A stretch of DNA of 46,387 nt from Pseudomonadota bacterium. GTDB taxonomy: Bacteria; Desulfobacterota; WTBG01; JAPLJA01. The translations under genes were made by a program, and so were the position numbers. Where the stretch lies: NCBI GenBank assembly GCA_026388815.1, contig JAPLJA010000066.1:1-46387 (forward strand), read 5' to 3'. Within the stretch, counting starts at the first letter, position 1; the number at the start of each line of letters is the position of its first letter. Shown piece after piece: positions 16,646 through 26,776 of this stretch. The notes under the pieces are model-generated. The model ran no database searches, was not told where the DNA came from, and saw only the letters and a list, made by a program, of their open reading frames with translations.

Positions 16646-17170
16646 ATGAAAATAAGAATAGAAGAGATTACAGAGCAGGGGATCCAGGTAGAATTTACGA
16701 AAGATACAAGCTGGTTGAGCGAGCTTTTCAGAGAAGAAAAGGAAGTCCACTTTTCCTTTGCTGCTCCTACCACCGTTTCTCTCAAGATCAGCCGTTCTGG
16801 CAAAAATGTTTTTATCCATGGAACTCTTGATACCTCTCTCCTGCTGGCATGCACCAAGTGTGCAGAAGATTTTGTTTACCCCTTGAGGGAAGCTATCACC
16901 TATACCCTCACCCCCTGGGTAGGAACTATGAAACGTCATGCAGAGACTGAGCTTACCAGTGAAGACCTGAAATTCAGTTTCTATGATGGAGAAGATATAG
17001 ATCTTGGCCAAATCGTAAAAGAACAGATCTTCCTGTCCGTGCCTGCCTATCCACGGTGTATCCATTCCTGCAAGGGTTTATGCCCAGTCTGTGGGATTAA
17101 CCTCAATGTGGACACCTGTCAGTGTATCCAAAGAAAAGAGCATTCTACCTTCTCAGCGATAGGAAGGTAA
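16646..17170 (+). CDS. yceD: YceD / DUF177-family protein
   Basis: The family lies upstream of rpmF in most bacteria and has been linked to 23S rRNA accumulation and to coordination of ribosome and lipid synthesis. The signature is present: a central CTKCAEDF motif, then the C-terminal CIHSCKGLCPVCGINLN and a final CQC, which form a probable zinc-binding cluster. The DLGQIVKEQIFLSVPAYPRC segment is also typical. Length 174 matches the family. It starts at the ATG after the P2 promoter and is followed 26 bp later by rpmF. Confidence 0.93.
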   Translation: MKIRIEEITEQGIQVEFTKDTSWLSELFREEKEVHFSFAAPTTVSLKISRSGKNVFIHGTLDTSLLLACTKCAEDFVYPLREAITYTLTPWVGTMKRHAETELTSEDLKFSFYDGEDIDLGQIVKEQIFLSVPAYPRCIHSCKGLCPVCGINLNVDTCQCIQRKEHSTFSAIGR

Positions 17171-17196
17171 GGAAAAGGAATTAAGGAGACAAACCT

Positions 17197-17382
17197 ATGC
17201 CACTACCAACAAGAAGACATTCCAGAGCAAGAAAAAACAAGAGGCGAACCCACGACACTTTGAAACCGCCCCACTATATTCTCTGCCCTCAGTGCCACGA
17301 GCCCAAACTGCCCCATCGGGTATGCCCAAAATGTGGCGCCTATAAGGGCAGGACAGTCATAGAGATTGAAGAGGTCAGTTGA
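17197..17382 (+). CDS. rpmF: 50S ribosomal protein L32
   Basis: The 61-residue sequence starts MPLPTRRHSRARKNKRR and has the zinc-ribbon form with CPQCHE and CPKCGAYKGR, so this is the C+ (zinc-binding) type of L32. AAGGAG precedes the ATG. In most relatives plsX follows; here fabH follows after 43 bp. Confidence 0.98.
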   Translation: MPLPTRRHSRARKNKRRTHDTLKPPHYILCPQCHEPKLPHRVCPKCGAYKGRTVIEIEEVS

Positions 17383-17425
17383 CCGCCTCATCAACTCGGG
17401 CGTATCTTGGCTAAAAAAAAAGAAA

Positions 17426-18406
17426 ATGCTTAAAACTAAGATTGTCGGTACCGGATCTTACCTCCCGGAAAAGATCCTGAGCAATCATGATCTTGAAAAG
17501 ATAGTGGATACTACCGACGAGTGGATTACCACTCGATGTGGTATTAAGGAGAGGAGGATTGTAGAAAATGGGGTTGGCTCTTCCACCCTTGCCACTCGGG
17601 CTGCTCAACGTGCCCTCCAGATGGCTGGGCTAACTCCTCAAGATCTGGACATGATCATCGTAGGCACTGTTACACCTGATATGCTTTTCCCTTCAACTGC
17701 CTGTTTAGTGCAGCATCATCTGGGAGCTAAAAAGGCCTTTGCCTTTGACCTTTCGGCCGGTTGCTCGGGATTTATTTATGGTCTTTCAGTAGCCGACAAC
17801 TTTATCAGAAACAGGAGTTGTAAATATATATTGCTTGTAGGAGTGGAATGCCTTTCTAAGATCACGGACTATCAGGATCGTACAACCTGTGTCCTCTTTG
17901 GAGATGGTGCAGGAGCAGTTGTTCTCACCGGTTCAACCGGTGACCGTGGGATTCTCTCTGTTCATCTCTACTCCGATGGCACCTACGGTGATCTCCTCTG
18001 TCAGCCCGGTGGAGGGTCTGCCCACCCTGCAACCCATGAAACAATCGACAAGAGGCTCCACTATCTCAAAATGGATGGCAACAAGGTTTTTAAACTCGCC
18101 GTAAAAGCACTCGAGGATGCAGTAATGGAGGCGCTTGCCTATAACAATCTGAAAAGTGAACAGATCAGTCTTTTAATTGCCCACCAGGCAAATTTACGGA
18201 TAATCCAGGTTATTGCCAAGAGGCTGAATCTGCCGGATGAAAAAATCTATCTCAATATCCAAAAATATGGTAATACCTCATCAGCTTCTATACCAATTGC
18301 TCTCGATGAAGCCAACCGGCAGGGAAGAATAAAGGAAAAAGACATCCTCCTCTTCAATGCCTTCGGAGCAGGTTTTACTTGGGGAGCGGCAGTGGTACGT
18401 TGGTAA
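17426..18406 (+). CDS. fabH: beta-ketoacyl-ACP synthase III
   Basis: Starts fatty acid synthesis by condensing an acyl-CoA with malonyl-ACP. The catalytic triad is present: Cys113 in DLSAGCSGFIYGL, His in LIAHQANLRII, Asn in KYGNTSSASIP. It ends in the family's AFGAGFTWGAAVVRW. The start at 17426 (MLKTKIVGTGSYLP) gives the normal N-terminus; a longer in-frame start at 17366 would overlap rpmF and add 20 atypical residues. The ribosome binding site is weak. Position directly after rpmF shows that plsX has been lost from this spot. Confidence 0.95.
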   Translation: MLKTKIVGTGSYLPEKILSNHDLEKIVDTTDEWITTRCGIKERRIVENGVGSSTLATRAAQRALQMAGLTPQDLDMIIVGTVTPDMLFPSTACLVQHHLGAKKAFAFDLSAGCSGFIYGLSVADNFIRNRSCKYILLVGVECLSKITDYQDRTTCVLFGDGAGAVVLTGSTGDRGILSVHLYSDGTYGDLLCQPGGGSAHPATHETIDKRLHYLKMDGNKVFKLAVKALEDAVMEALAYNNLKSEQISLLIAHQANLRIIQVIAKRLNLPDEKIYLNIQKYGNTSSASIPIALDEANRQGRIKEKDILLFNAFGAGFTWGAAVVRW

Positions 18407-18430
18407 GTATAAATATAAAGGAAGAGGTAC

Positions 18431-19585
18431 ATGAATTATTTTTTAAATGAACAGCAGATACATATCGTAGAGCTAACCCGCAAGATCGCTAAAGAGAAGA
18501 TCCTTCCCGTGAGGGCCGAACTGGACGAAAAGGAAGAATTCCCCTGGGAGATCATGAGGATTCTGGCAGATGCCGGCCTCTTTGGCATTTACATACCTGA
18601 AGAATACGGCGGTCTGGGGGCAGGAAACTTTGAAAACTGTCTCGCCGTGGAGGAACTGAGCAGGGTATGTATCGGTGTCTCAGTCTCTTTTGCCGCCTCA
18701 GGCCTTGGCGCCTACCCCATTCTCCTCTTTGGCAGTGAAGAACAGAAAAGGAAATATCTCACGCAGATAGCGAGCGGTAAAAAGCTGGCCGCCTTTGGCA
18801 TTACCGAACCCGAGGCAGGAAGCGATGCAGCAGCAATCCGGACAACTGCCCAAAAAGATGGCGATTTTTATGTCATCAACGGGACGAAACAGTGGATCAC
18901 GAACGGGGGCGAAGCTGAAATCTACTCTATCATCGCCAAGACTGATAAAACCAAAGGACCGCGGGGAGCCAGTGCCTTCATTGTAGAAAAAGGGGCGCCC
19001 GGCTTCAGCTTCGGCAAGAAGGAGAAAAAGCTCGGGATCAGGGCTTCTGCTACCCGAGAACTGATCTTTGAGGACTGCCGTGTGCCCAAAGAGAACCTTA
19101 TTTCTCGAGAAGGCATGGGGTTTATCGTAGCAATGAAAGCTTTTGACCAGACCAGGCCGGGCATAGCGGCTCAGGCAGTCGGATTAGCCCAGGGCGCTCT
19201 GGATGCTGCTGTTGAGTACGCCCGTGAAAGGAAGACCTTTGGCAAGCCGATCATCGCTCATCAGGCAGTTCAACACATGCTGGCTGATATGGCTACGCAG
19301 ATTGAAGCTGCGCGGGCATTAACCTATGCAGCAGCCAGGTATGCCGATACCGGTGCCAAGGATACAGCCAAGGTTGCCTCCATGGCTAAGCTCTTCTCTT
19401 CCGATGTGGCAATGAGGGTTACTACTGATGTGGTCCAGATCTTTGGAGGCTATGGTTACATGAGGGACTATCCCGTCGAAAAGATGATGCGGGATGCCAA
19501 AATCCTGCAAATCTATGAAGGGACAAACCAGATCCAGAGGAACGTGATCGGGCAGTTCCTGATAAAGGAAAGTGCCAAGAGCTGA
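18431..19585 (+). CDS. acyl-CoA dehydrogenase (short/medium-chain type)
   Basis: FAD-dependent alpha,beta-dehydrogenation of an acyl-CoA, passing electrons to ETF. Family marks: GLFGIYIPEEYGGLG, FGITEPEAGSDAAAIRT (substrate and FAD site), GTKQWITNGG, and catalytic Glu363 in QIYEGTNQIQRNVIG. The 384 residues are the usual length. It lies 24 bp after fabH and 15 bp before fabD, so it is embedded in the biosynthetic operon, an odd place for a beta-oxidation enzyme. No ETF or thiolase gene is adjacent. The substrate cannot be read from sequence; the Glu position suggests the SCAD/MCAD/BCAD group rather than isovaleryl- or long-chain types. Confidence 0.93.
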   Translation: MNYFLNEQQIHIVELTRKIAKEKILPVRAELDEKEEFPWEIMRILADAGLFGIYIPEEYGGLGAGNFENCLAVEELSRVCIGVSVSFAASGLGAYPILLFGSEEQKRKYLTQIASGKKLAAFGITEPEAGSDAAAIRTTAQKDGDFYVINGTKQWITNGGEAEIYSIIAKTDKTKGPRGASAFIVEKGAPGFSFGKKEKKLGIRASATRELIFEDCRVPKENLISREGMGFIVAMKAFDQTRPGIAAQAVGLAQGALDAAVEYARERKTFGKPIIAHQAVQHMLADMATQIEAARALTYAAARYADTGAKDTAKVASMAKLFSSDVAMRVTTDVVQIFGGYGYMRDYPVEKMMRDAKILQIYEGTNQIQRNVIGQFLIKESAKS

Positions 19586-19600
19586 TACCTTTTTTACCCA

Positions 19601-20530
19601 ATGGCTAAACTATCGTTTATCTTTCCAGGTCAGGGTTCACAATATGTAGGCATGGGGAAGGAGTTTTTCCAGAATTTCCCCGTGGCCAGGCAGACGTTTG
19701 AAGAAGCTGACGATGCCTTGCGCCTTTCTCTGTCTACACTCTGTTTCGACGGACCGGAATCTGAATTAAAGTTGACCTTCAATACCCAACCGGCTATCCT
19801 GACGGTGAGTGTAGCAATTCTCAGGGTACTGTCTTCCGAAACTGGTATCAGGCCTGTGCTCGTAGCCGGCCATAGCCTGGGTGAGTACACCTCGCTCATC
19901 GCCGCAGACGCTCTCCCGTTCACTGACGGTGTGAGAATCACCCGGTTACGAGGACAATTCATGCAGGAAGCGATTCCGGTGGGTATAGGAAGCATGGCTG
20001 CCATCATCGGTCTTTCGAAAGAGGACGTGGAAAAAATCTGCGCCGATGCCGCCTCAGGCCAGGTAGTTTCTCCGGCGAACTACAACAGCCCGGAACAGAT
20101 CGTCATCTCCGGCCACCGGGAGGCGGTAGAACGGGCAAGTGCCATGGCAACTGAACGGGGAGCCCGCGTGGTCCCCTTACCGGTGAGCGCTCCCTTCCAC
20201 TGCAGCCTCATGAAACCGACTGCAGAAAGGCTTGCCGAAGAATTGAAGAAGATCTCTTTTTCTGACATCATGATCCCGGTCATCTCCAATGCCGAGGCAG
20301 AGATCTATCCTTCAAAGGACGACATTCAGGCATTATTAACCAAACAGGTTGACCATCCGGTAAAGTGGGAACAGTCCATGAGCCGGTTGTTGCAGGAGGA
20401 GATGGAAGCGGTGATCGAAGTAGGGCCGGGCAGGGTCCTCTGCGGTTTAATGAAGAGGATCAATCGCAGTGTACAGGCCATCAATGTAGAAGATATCAAT
20501 GGACTGAAGAACCTGGAGAAGACCTGTTGA
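19601..20530 (+). CDS. fabD: malonyl-CoA:ACP transacylase
   Basis: Transfers malonyl from CoA to ACP. FPGQGSQYVGMG begins the protein; the nucleophile Ser92 is in AGHSLGEYTSL; the catalytic His is in VSAPFHCSLM near residue 201. VEVGPGRVLCGLMKR is also typical. Length 309 is normal. Its stop overlaps the TTG start of fabG (TTGA), so the two are coupled. Confidence 0.96.
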   Translation: MAKLSFIFPGQGSQYVGMGKEFFQNFPVARQTFEEADDALRLSLSTLCFDGPESELKLTFNTQPAILTVSVAILRVLSSETGIRPVLVAGHSLGEYTSLIAADALPFTDGVRITRLRGQFMQEAIPVGIGSMAAIIGLSKEDVEKICADAASGQVVSPANYNSPEQIVISGHREAVERASAMATERGARVVPLPVSAPFHCSLMKPTAERLAEELKKISFSDIMIPVISNAEAEIYPSKDDIQALLTKQVDHPVKWEQSMSRLLQEEMEAVIEVGPGRVLCGLMKRINRSVQAINVEDINGLKNLEKTC

Positions 20531-21279
20531 ATAACTCAGGAGAACTGAACGGCAGGGTAGCGATTGTTACCGGTGGAGCACAGGGTATCGGGAAAGCCAT
20601 TGCACTCACTCTTGCCCGTCACGGGGCTGATGTGGTAGTCACTGATATCAACCTGGAAAGGGCACAGGAAACAGTGCAAGAGATTGAAGCGCTCCAGGTG
20701 CGGAGCCTCGCGATCAAGGCCAATGTGGCTGATGTCAGCGCTACAGAACAGATGGTCAAAGAAATAGTTGATAAACTTGGAAAGATTGATATTCTGGTAA
20801 ATAATGCTGGTATCACCAGAGACAATGTTCTCCTTCGCATGAAGCCGGAAGAATGGGATCAGGTAATGGAGGTCAACCTGAAAGGTACCTATGCCTGTAC
20901 GCGGGCAGCCCTTAAATTCATGTTTCGCCAGAAAAACGGGAGGATTGTAAATATCGCTTCAATCACGGGACTGATGGGGAATGCCGGACAGGCCAACTAC
21001 TCAGCCTCCAAAGCAGGGATTATCGGCTTTACCAAAGCAGTAGCGAGAGAGTACGCTACCCGGGGTATCACGGTGAATGCCGTCGCTCCGGGCTTCATTG
21101 ATACCGCCATGACGCAGGCTATTCCGGAAAAAGAACGGGAAACATTGATCAGGCAGATTCCCATGGAGAGGCTCGGCACTCCGGATGATGTTGCCGCTGC
21201 GGTGTACTTTCTCGTATCTGATTTATCACGGTATATTACCGGTCAGGTGATTAATGTAAATGGTGGTATGTATATGTGA
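20527..21279 (+). CDS. fabG: 3-oxoacyl-ACP reductase
   Basis: NADPH-dependent reduction of beta-ketoacyl-ACP. The Rossmann motif GGAQGIGK, NNAG, catalytic SITG, YSASK and VAPGFIDT are all present. The start is taken as the TTG at 20527, overlapping the fabD stop by 4 bp, since translation then begins LNNSGELNGRVAIVTGG (first residue Met in vivo). This yields 250 residues, the family length. A longer in-frame start at 20365 would lie inside fabD and is rejected. Confidence 0.95.
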   Translation: MNNSGELNGRVAIVTGGAQGIGKAIALTLARHGADVVVTDINLERAQETVQEIEALQVRSLAIKANVADVSATEQMVKEIVDKLGKIDILVNNAGITRDNVLLRMKPEEWDQVMEVNLKGTYACTRAALKFMFRQKNGRIVNIASITGLMGNAGQANYSASKAGIIGFTKAVAREYATRGITVNAVAPGFIDTAMTQAIPEKERETLIRQIPMERLGTPDDVAAAVYFLVSDLSRYITGQVINVNGGMYM

Positions 21280-21333
21280 AAGGAGGAACCTATGGTAACG
21301 TTAGGAGAAGAAAGGAAGGGGGGTGAAAGATAG

Positions 21334-21579
<246 letters not shown>

Positions 21580-21631
21580 CCGTCCGTGAGGCGTTCGGCG
21601 TGGAACAGTAAGGCTTAAAGGAGAGGAAACT

Positions 21632-22873
21632 GTGGAAAGAAGGGTAGTAGTTACTGGTTTAGGGATTATCAGTCCTCTTGGTATCGGTATCAAAGAGAAC
21701 TGGCAGGCTCTCTGTGAAGGCCGTTCAGGAATTGGCCCGATAACCAGATTTGATACTACCGAATATGAGACCAAGATTGCCGGTGAGGTAAAGAATTTTG
21801 ATCCCACCTCTTTCCTTGACAGGAAGGAGGCACGGAAGATGGATCCTTTCATCCATTATGCACTCGCCGCCGGTATCATGGCGATGGAAGATTCCCGTCT
21901 GAAGATTGACCAGAGCAACGCCGAGAGGGTAGGAGTCTTGGTCGGGGCCGGTCTGGGCGGACTTACCACAATAGAAAAGTATCATTCCCTCCTGTTGAAG
22001 GAAGGGCCCAAAAAGCTATCACCCTTCTTCATTCCCATGCTCATCGTCAACCTGGCGCCCGGACAGATCTCCATCTTCTTCGGTGCGAAAGGACCGAACA
22101 GCAGTGTGGTCACTGCCTGTGCTACGGGAAACCATTCCATCGGGGAGGCCTACAAAATCATCCAGCGAGGAGATGCCGATGCCATGATCGCCGGCGGGGC
22201 TGAATCTACCATCACCCCTCTGGCCATCGGGGGATTCAACGCGATGAAAGCCCTCTCCACGAGGAACGAGGAGCCACAAAAGGCAAGCCGCCCGTTTGAG
22301 AAGGATCGGGACGGCTTTGTCATTGCCGAAGGTGCCGGTATCCTCATCCTGGAAGAACTCAGCCACGCCGTAAAGCGGAATGCCAAGATCTATGCCGAGA
22401 TCATAGGATACGGCTGTAATGCAGATGCTTACCATATCGCTGCCCCTTCACCGAACGGCGAGGGGGCAGCTCGCTGCATGGAGATCACTCTGAAGGCTGC
22501 GGGCATTCCCTATTCCGAGGTGGATTACATAAATGCTCACGGCACATCCACCCCGCTCAATGATTTAGCAGAGACGATGGCTTTGAAAACCGTATTTAAA
22601 GAACAGGTAAAGAAACTGATGGTCAGTTCAACCAAGTCAATGACCGGCCATCTCTTAGGTGCTTCCGGTGGAGTAGAGGCGGTGTTCACGATACTTACCA
22701 TCAAAGAAGGGATCGTGCCACCCACGATAAATTATGAAGTGCCTGATCCGGAGTGTGACCTTGATTACGTGCCCAATGTTGCCCGCAAGGCGAAGGTAAG
22801 AGTGGCAATGTCCAACTCCTTCGGTTTCGGCGGAACCAACGCCGCACTTGTTTTTAAGGAATTCACCAGTTAA
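21632..22873 (+). CDS. fabF: beta-ketoacyl-ACP synthase II
   Basis: Main elongation condensing enzyme of the cluster. Active-site Cys163 is in [14 protein letters not shown], the His pair in INAHGTSTP and [14 protein letters not shown]. The GTG start at 21632 is preceded by GGAGAGG. 413 residues, normal length. Thirteen bases separate its stop from rpiB. Confidence 0.97.
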   Translation: MERRVVVTGLGIISPLGIGIKENWQALCEGRSGIGPITRFDTTEYETKIAGEVKNFDPTSFLDRKEARKMDPFIHYALAAGIMAMEDSRLKIDQSNAERVGVLVGAGLGGLTTIEKYHSLLLKEGPKKLSPFFIPMLIVNLAPGQISIFFGAKGPNSSVVTACATGNHSIGEAYKIIQRGDADAMIAGGAESTITPLAIGGFNAMKALSTRNEEPQKASRPFEKDRDGFVIAEGAGILILEELSHAVKRNAKIYAEIIGYGCNADAYHIAAPSPNGEGAARCMEITLKAAGIPYSEVDYINAHGTSTPLNDLAETMALKTVFKEQVKKLMVSSTKSMTGHLLGASGGVEAVFTILTIKEGIVPPTINYEVPDPECDLDYVPNVARKAKVRVAMSNSFGFGGTNAALVFKEFTS

Positions 22874-22886
22874 TGCATTCTTAAGG

Positions 22887-23342
22887 ATGAAAATCATTAT
22901 TGGCAGTGATCACCGGGGACGGGATCTCAAGGAAAAGATAAAGACCTTCCTCTCCGAACGAGCTGTGCCCGTGATCGATGCAGGACCGTTTGATGGCGAA
23001 CCTGTTGACTACCCTGATCTCGGCAAAGAAGTTGCAGAGAAGGTATCTTCCGGCGCATGTGAGCGGGGTATCCTCATCTGCGGGTCAGGGATCGGCATGT
23101 CGATTGTAGCCAATAAATTTCCGGGGGTGAGAGCTGCTCTCTGCAAAGACACCTATTGCGCCCGGATGAGCCGCAACCACAACGACGCAAATATCCTCAT
23201 CCTGGGAGCTGATACGACACCTCAGGATGCAGCGTTAGCAATCGTAGATACGTGGATGAAAAGCGAGTTTGAAGGGGGAAGACACCAGCGAAGACTCGAC
23301 AAGATAAAGGAAATTGAGGATGCCTACTTTAAGAGAGGTTGA
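22887..23342 (+). CDS. rpiB: ribose-5-phosphate isomerase B
   Basis: Interconverts ribose 5-phosphate and ribulose 5-phosphate. Motifs: [20 protein letters not shown], the [13 protein letters not shown] phosphate and anion-hole loop, and [10 protein letters not shown]. The start at 22887 (MKIIIGSD) follows TTAAGG and removes 13 residues that would overlap fabF. Its end overlaps the start of glyA by about 23 bp. Confidence 0.96.
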   Translation: MKIIIGSDHRGRDLKEKIKTFLSERAVPVIDAGPFDGEPVDYPDLGKEVAEKVSSGACERGILICGSGIGMSIVANKFPGVRAALCKDTYCARMSRNHNDANILILGADTTPQDAALAIVDTWMKSEFEGGRHQRRLDKIKEIEDAYFKRG

Positions 23343-24582
23343 CCCGGAGACCTCAGGGCTCATCAGGCTCGAGACAGAACGCCAGTCAACCAAGCTGGTT
23401 ATGATCGCCTCAGAGAACTTCGTAAGCGAGGCGGTACTCGAGGCACAGGGGAGTATCCTAACCAATAAATATGCAGAAGGATACCCAAACAAGCGGTACT
23501 ACGGCGGTTGTGAGTTCTGTGACCGTCTCGAAGCTCTTGCCATTTCCCGGGCGAAAAAGCTCTTTGGAGCAGACCATGTAAATGTCCAGCCCCATTCAGG
23601 AACCCAGGCCAATATGGCTGTGTTTTTCTCCGTGCTGGAACCAGGCGACACCATACTCGGTATGGAACGGTCACATGGCGGTCACCTGAGCCATGGGAGC
23701 CCGGTCAATTTCTCGGGCAAGCTCTACCGGGTGATTACCTACGGGGTCCATCCTGAAACCCACCTGATTGACTATGAGAAGTTAGAAAGTATTGCTCTCA
23801 ACACCCGGCCGAAAATCATTATCTCCGGGGCGAGTTCGTACCCCCGAACCATCGATTTTAAAAGAATGGGCGAGATCGCCAGGAAAGCCGGCGCCTATCA
23901 CATGGCTGATATTGCCCATATTGCCGGGCTGGTTGCTGCAGGTCTTCACCCATCCCCCATCCCGTATGCGGAATTCGTAACCACCACAACCCACAAAACC
24001 TTACGGGGACCGAGAGGTGGGATGATCATGTGCACCCGGGAGTTTACTCAGAAGATCGACAGTTGCGTCTTCCCGGGTATCCAGGGAGGCCCCCTGATGC
24101 ATATTATCGCAGCAAAAGCAGTATGCTTCCAGGAAGCCCTTTCCCCTGCGTTTAATGAATATCAGCAGCAAATCGTAACCAATGCAAAAGTCCTGTGCAG
24201 TGAACTACAGTCACGCGGTTATTCTTTCATTTCGGGGGGGACAGACAATCACCTCATGCTCATGGATCTCCGCAAGCATGATGTTACGGGTAAGATGGCT
24301 GAAGAGGCGTTGGACGAAGCAGGGATTGCCGTGAACAAGAATGAGATCCCCTTTGATACGAGAGGCCCTCAGGTTGCCAGCGGGATCAGGATCGGTGTCC
24401 AGGCAGTGACTACGATGGGCATGAAGGAAGGGGAAATGAAGGAGATTGCCCGCTTCATCTCTGATGTCTTGAGCAATATCAAAAATACACCCACGCTCAA
24501 AAAGGTACGGGGAGAGGTTGCTCACCTCTGCTCGAAATTTTCTCTCTATCACAAACGTCTTAAAGAGTATATAAAAGTATGA
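23320..24582 (+). CDS. glyA: serine hydroxymethyltransferase
   Basis: PLP enzyme converting serine and tetrahydrofolate to glycine and methylene-THF. [32 protein letters not shown], the [14 protein letters not shown] loop with the PLP lysine, and the late [13 protein letters not shown] are present. The ATG at 23320 is chosen; a TTG two codons earlier (23314) is equally placed after AAAGG. Either start lies inside rpiB. The stop overlaps the next gene (ATGA). Confidence 0.97.
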   Translation: MPTLREVDPETSGLIRLETERQSTKLVMIASENFVSEAVLEAQGSILTNKYAEGYPNKRYYGGCEFCDRLEALAISRAKKLFGADHVNVQPHSGTQANMAVFFSVLEPGDTILGMERSHGGHLSHGSPVNFSGKLYRVITYGVHPETHLIDYEKLESIALNTRPKIIISGASSYPRTIDFKRMGEIARKAGAYHMADIAHIAGLVAAGLHPSPIPYAEFVTTTTHKTLRGPRGGMIMCTREFTQKIDSCVFPGIQGGPLMHIIAAKAVCFQEALSPAFNEYQQQIVTNAKVLCSELQSRGYSFISGGTDNHLMLMDLRKHDVTGKMAEEALDEAGIAVNKNEIPFDTRGPQVASGIRIGVQAVTTMGMKEGEMKEIARFISDVLSNIKNTPTLKKVRGEVAHLCSKFSLYHKRLKEYIKV

Positions 24583-25037
24583 TGGAGAGACCGAGTTGGG
24601 AAGAATACTTCATGGCAATCACCCATCTCGTGGCCAAACGCTCAACCTGTATCCGGAGGCAGGTTGGCGCCATCCTGGTAAAAGACAAGCGGATTCTCGC
24701 CACGGGATATAATGGCGTCCCTCCAGGTCTGGCGCACTGTCATGATGTAGGCTGTCTGAGAGATACTGAGGGAATACCTTCGGGTGAGAGGCATGAACTC
24801 TGCCGGGGGCTCCATGCTGAACAGAACGTCATTATCCAGGCCGCCTATCATGGAATTAACATCAAGGATTCACACCTCTACTGCACCAATCTTCCCTGCA
24901 GCATTTGTATGAAGATGATCATTGCGGCTGGCATCAGGAAGATCACCTATGAAGAGGGCTACCCGGACCGGCTGGCTGAAGAGATGATGAAAGAATCTTC
25001 TCTTGAACTTTTTCGACTGACAAAAGAACAGGCATGA
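24579..25037 (+). CDS. dCMP/deoxycytidylate deaminase family (ComEB-like)
   Basis: Zinc deaminase converting dCMP to dUMP. Zinc and catalytic motifs: LHAEQN (His, Glu) and LPCSICMKM (two Cys). Additional cysteines near CHDVGC and an [10 protein letters not shown] loop are as in dCMP deaminases. 152 residues. Overlaps glyA by 4 bp and is followed 17 bp later by nrdR. Both concern deoxynucleotide supply. Confidence 0.92.
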   Translation: MMERPSWEEYFMAITHLVAKRSTCIRRQVGAILVKDKRILATGYNGVPPGLAHCHDVGCLRDTEGIPSGERHELCRGLHAEQNVIIQAAYHGINIKDSHLYCTNLPCSICMKMIIAAGIRKITYEEGYPDRLAEEMMKESSLELFRLTKEQA

Positions 25038-25054
25038 AAAGAGAGGGGTAAATC

Positions 25055-25528
25055 ATGAAATGTCCCTTCTGTTCAAGTATCGAAAACAGGGTTATCGATT
25101 CCAGGCTGAGCAAGGATGGTAATATCATCCGGAGACGGCGGGAATGCACCTCCTGCCAGCGGAGGTTTACCACCCATGAACGGGTGGAGGAAATTTCTCC
25201 CGTAGTGATCAAGAAGGACGGGAGGAGAGAGCCCTTTGACCGCAATAAGATCTTCGCTGGTATCCAGAGGGCCTGTGAAAAGAGGCCGGTGAGCATCGAG
25301 GTGATCGACAGCCTGGTTGAGAAAATGGAAAGGAATTTCCAGGAAAAAGGTGACAAGGAGATTAAAAGTACTGAAATCGGAGAGCGGGTGATGCAGGAAC
25401 TCCATAGTTTAGATGAAGTTGCCTATGTCCGCTTCGCCTCGGTATACCGTCAGTTCAAGGATATCAGTGAGTTCACGGCAGAGGTAAGAGAGCTCCTCAG
25501 CACCAAAACTAAGAATAACCCGTCGTAG
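25055..25528 (+). CDS. nrdR: transcriptional repressor NrdR
   Basis: ATP/dATP-sensing repressor of ribonucleotide reductase genes. The N-terminal zinc ribbon is complete (MKCPFCSS and [10 protein letters not shown]), followed by the ATP-cone ([17 protein letters not shown]) and C-terminal [10 protein letters not shown]. 157 residues. A good GAGAGGGG site precedes the ATG. Operator NrdR boxes were not seen in this window, so its targets are elsewhere. Confidence 0.97.
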   Translation: MKCPFCSSIENRVIDSRLSKDGNIIRRRRECTSCQRRFTTHERVEEISPVVIKKDGRREPFDRNKIFAGIQRACEKRPVSIEVIDSLVEKMERNFQEKGDKEIKSTEIGERVMQELHSLDEVAYVRFASVYRQFKDISEFTAEVRELLSTKTKNNPS

Positions 25529-25669
25529 CATAAAACAGGGGTCAAGGGGCCACTGAATTTTGGAATGCGGAATGCGGAATAAAAATTTTACTATTCATTC
25601 TGAAATCCGCAATCTAAAATCCGCATTTACGTGAGCCCTGGAACCCTTGAATCCTCGAACCCTACTGTT
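25529..25669. repeat. intergenic repeat-like DNA before ribD
   Basis: Short imperfect units AATGCGGAATGCGGAAT and AAATCCGCAATCTAAAATCC form a loose inverted arrangement (GCGGAA versus TTCCGC-type strings). They are followed by GGAACCCTTGAATCCTCGAA. A related phrase, TTGAACCCTCGAACCCTA, recurs before ribE at about 26947. No riboswitch could be recognised. Confidence 0.4.
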
Positions 25670-26776
25670 ATGAATATCCCCAGAGAAGAACACTATATGA
25701 AGATTGCCCTTTCTCTCGCCAAGAGAGGCAGGGGAAAGGTCAGTCCCAACCCCCTGGTTGGTACAGTGCTCGTCAAGAATGGGCAGATCATAGGGAAGGG
25801 TTTTCACCAGAGGGCAGGCAGACCGCACGCTGAAGTAAACGCCCTGAAAGATGCCGGTAATAAGGCTATAGGAGCAGACCTCTATATCAATCTCGAGCCA
25901 TGCTGCCATTATGGAAAAACACCACCCTGCACCGACGCCCTCATCGCACACAGGATCAGGAGGGTGTTTGTTGGTATGGTGGATCCCAATCCCCTGGTGT
26001 CTGGCAAAGGAATCAAAAGGTTAGTCAAGGCAGGTATTCAGGTTACAACCGGTATCCTGGAGGGAGAAGCACGGAAGTTGAATGAAGTTTTTACAAAATA
26101 TATTACTGAAAAGATGCCCTTTGTAATCCTGAAGGTCGCCTCCACCCTCGATGGAAAGATCGCTACCAGAGACGGTGATGCCAGGTGGATAACCGGTGAG
26201 AAAGCCCGCACCTTTGTCCACCAGCTGAGAAACGAGGTGGATGCAATTCTCGTGGGGATAGGCACCGTCAAGAGAGACGACCCCCAGCTTACCACTCGCT
26301 TGCCACACGGGAGAGGCAGGGACCCCCATCGAATCATATTGGACACTCATCTCGCGATACCCCTCTCAAGCAAGCTTCTCCACCTGGATTCGCAAGCCAA
26401 AACCATTATTGCCACTGCTCACCACGCCTCATCGGGGAAGGCCAGGAAACTTGAAGGACTGGGAGCCACCATCCTGACCGTCCCGACTCTCAGAGGGAGA
26501 ATCAACCTCAAGGCACTTTTAAAAAAACTGGGCACACGGGATATTACCAGTGTCATGGTTGAAGGAGGAAGGGAGACCATCACCTCTTTTCTCGAACAGG
26601 GTCTGGTTGACAAGCTCTATCTCTTTTACGCCCCCAAGATCATTATGGGAAAAGAAGCGATTGGAATTACCGGAGGACGCGGAATACCCCTGTTAAAGGA
26701 CGCCATTCAAGTACGTGAGGTAAAGGTAAAGAGGCTGGGTAATGATATTCTCATCGAAGGGTATTTACAAAAATAA
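25670..26776 (+). CDS. ribD: bifunctional diaminohydroxyphosphoribosylaminopyrimidine deaminase / reductase
   Basis: Second and third steps of riboflavin synthesis. The N-terminal deaminase (residues 1-145) has PHAEVNAL and EPCCHYGKTPPC for zinc. The C-terminal reductase (about 148-365) has VASTLDGKIATRDGD, WITG and MVEGGRETITSF. The start at 25670 (MNIPREEHYMKIALS) is chosen because the longer GTG start at 25631 adds residues encoded by intergenic repeat DNA. 368 residues. Confidence 0.95.
   Translation: MNIPREEHYMKIALSLAKRGRGKVSPNPLVGTVLVKNGQIIGKGFHQRAGRPHAEVNALKDAGNKAIGADLYINLEPCCHYGKTPPCTDALIAHRIRRVFVGMVDPNPLVSGKGIKRLVKAGIQVTTGILEGEARKLNEVFTKYITEKMPFVILKVASTLDGKIATRDGDARWITGEKARTFVHQLRNEVDAILVGIGTVKRDDPQLTTRLPHGRGRDPHRIILDTHLAIPLSSKLLHLDSQAKTIIATAHHASSGKARKLEGLGATILTVPTLRGRINLKALLKKLGTRDITSVMVEGGRETITSFLEQGLVDKLYLFYAPKIIMGKEAIGITGGRGIPLLKDAIQVREVKVKRLGNDILIEGYLQK

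Noticed and set aside
20365-21279. Long form of FabG starting inside fabD
   Set aside because: The extra 54 residues are fabD read in another frame; the TTG at 20527 gives the normal FabG N-terminus and a 4-bp overlap.
25540-25670. Short tandem-like units as a CRISPR array
   Set aside because: The units are irregular and short, without uniform repeats or spacers; no cas gene is present.
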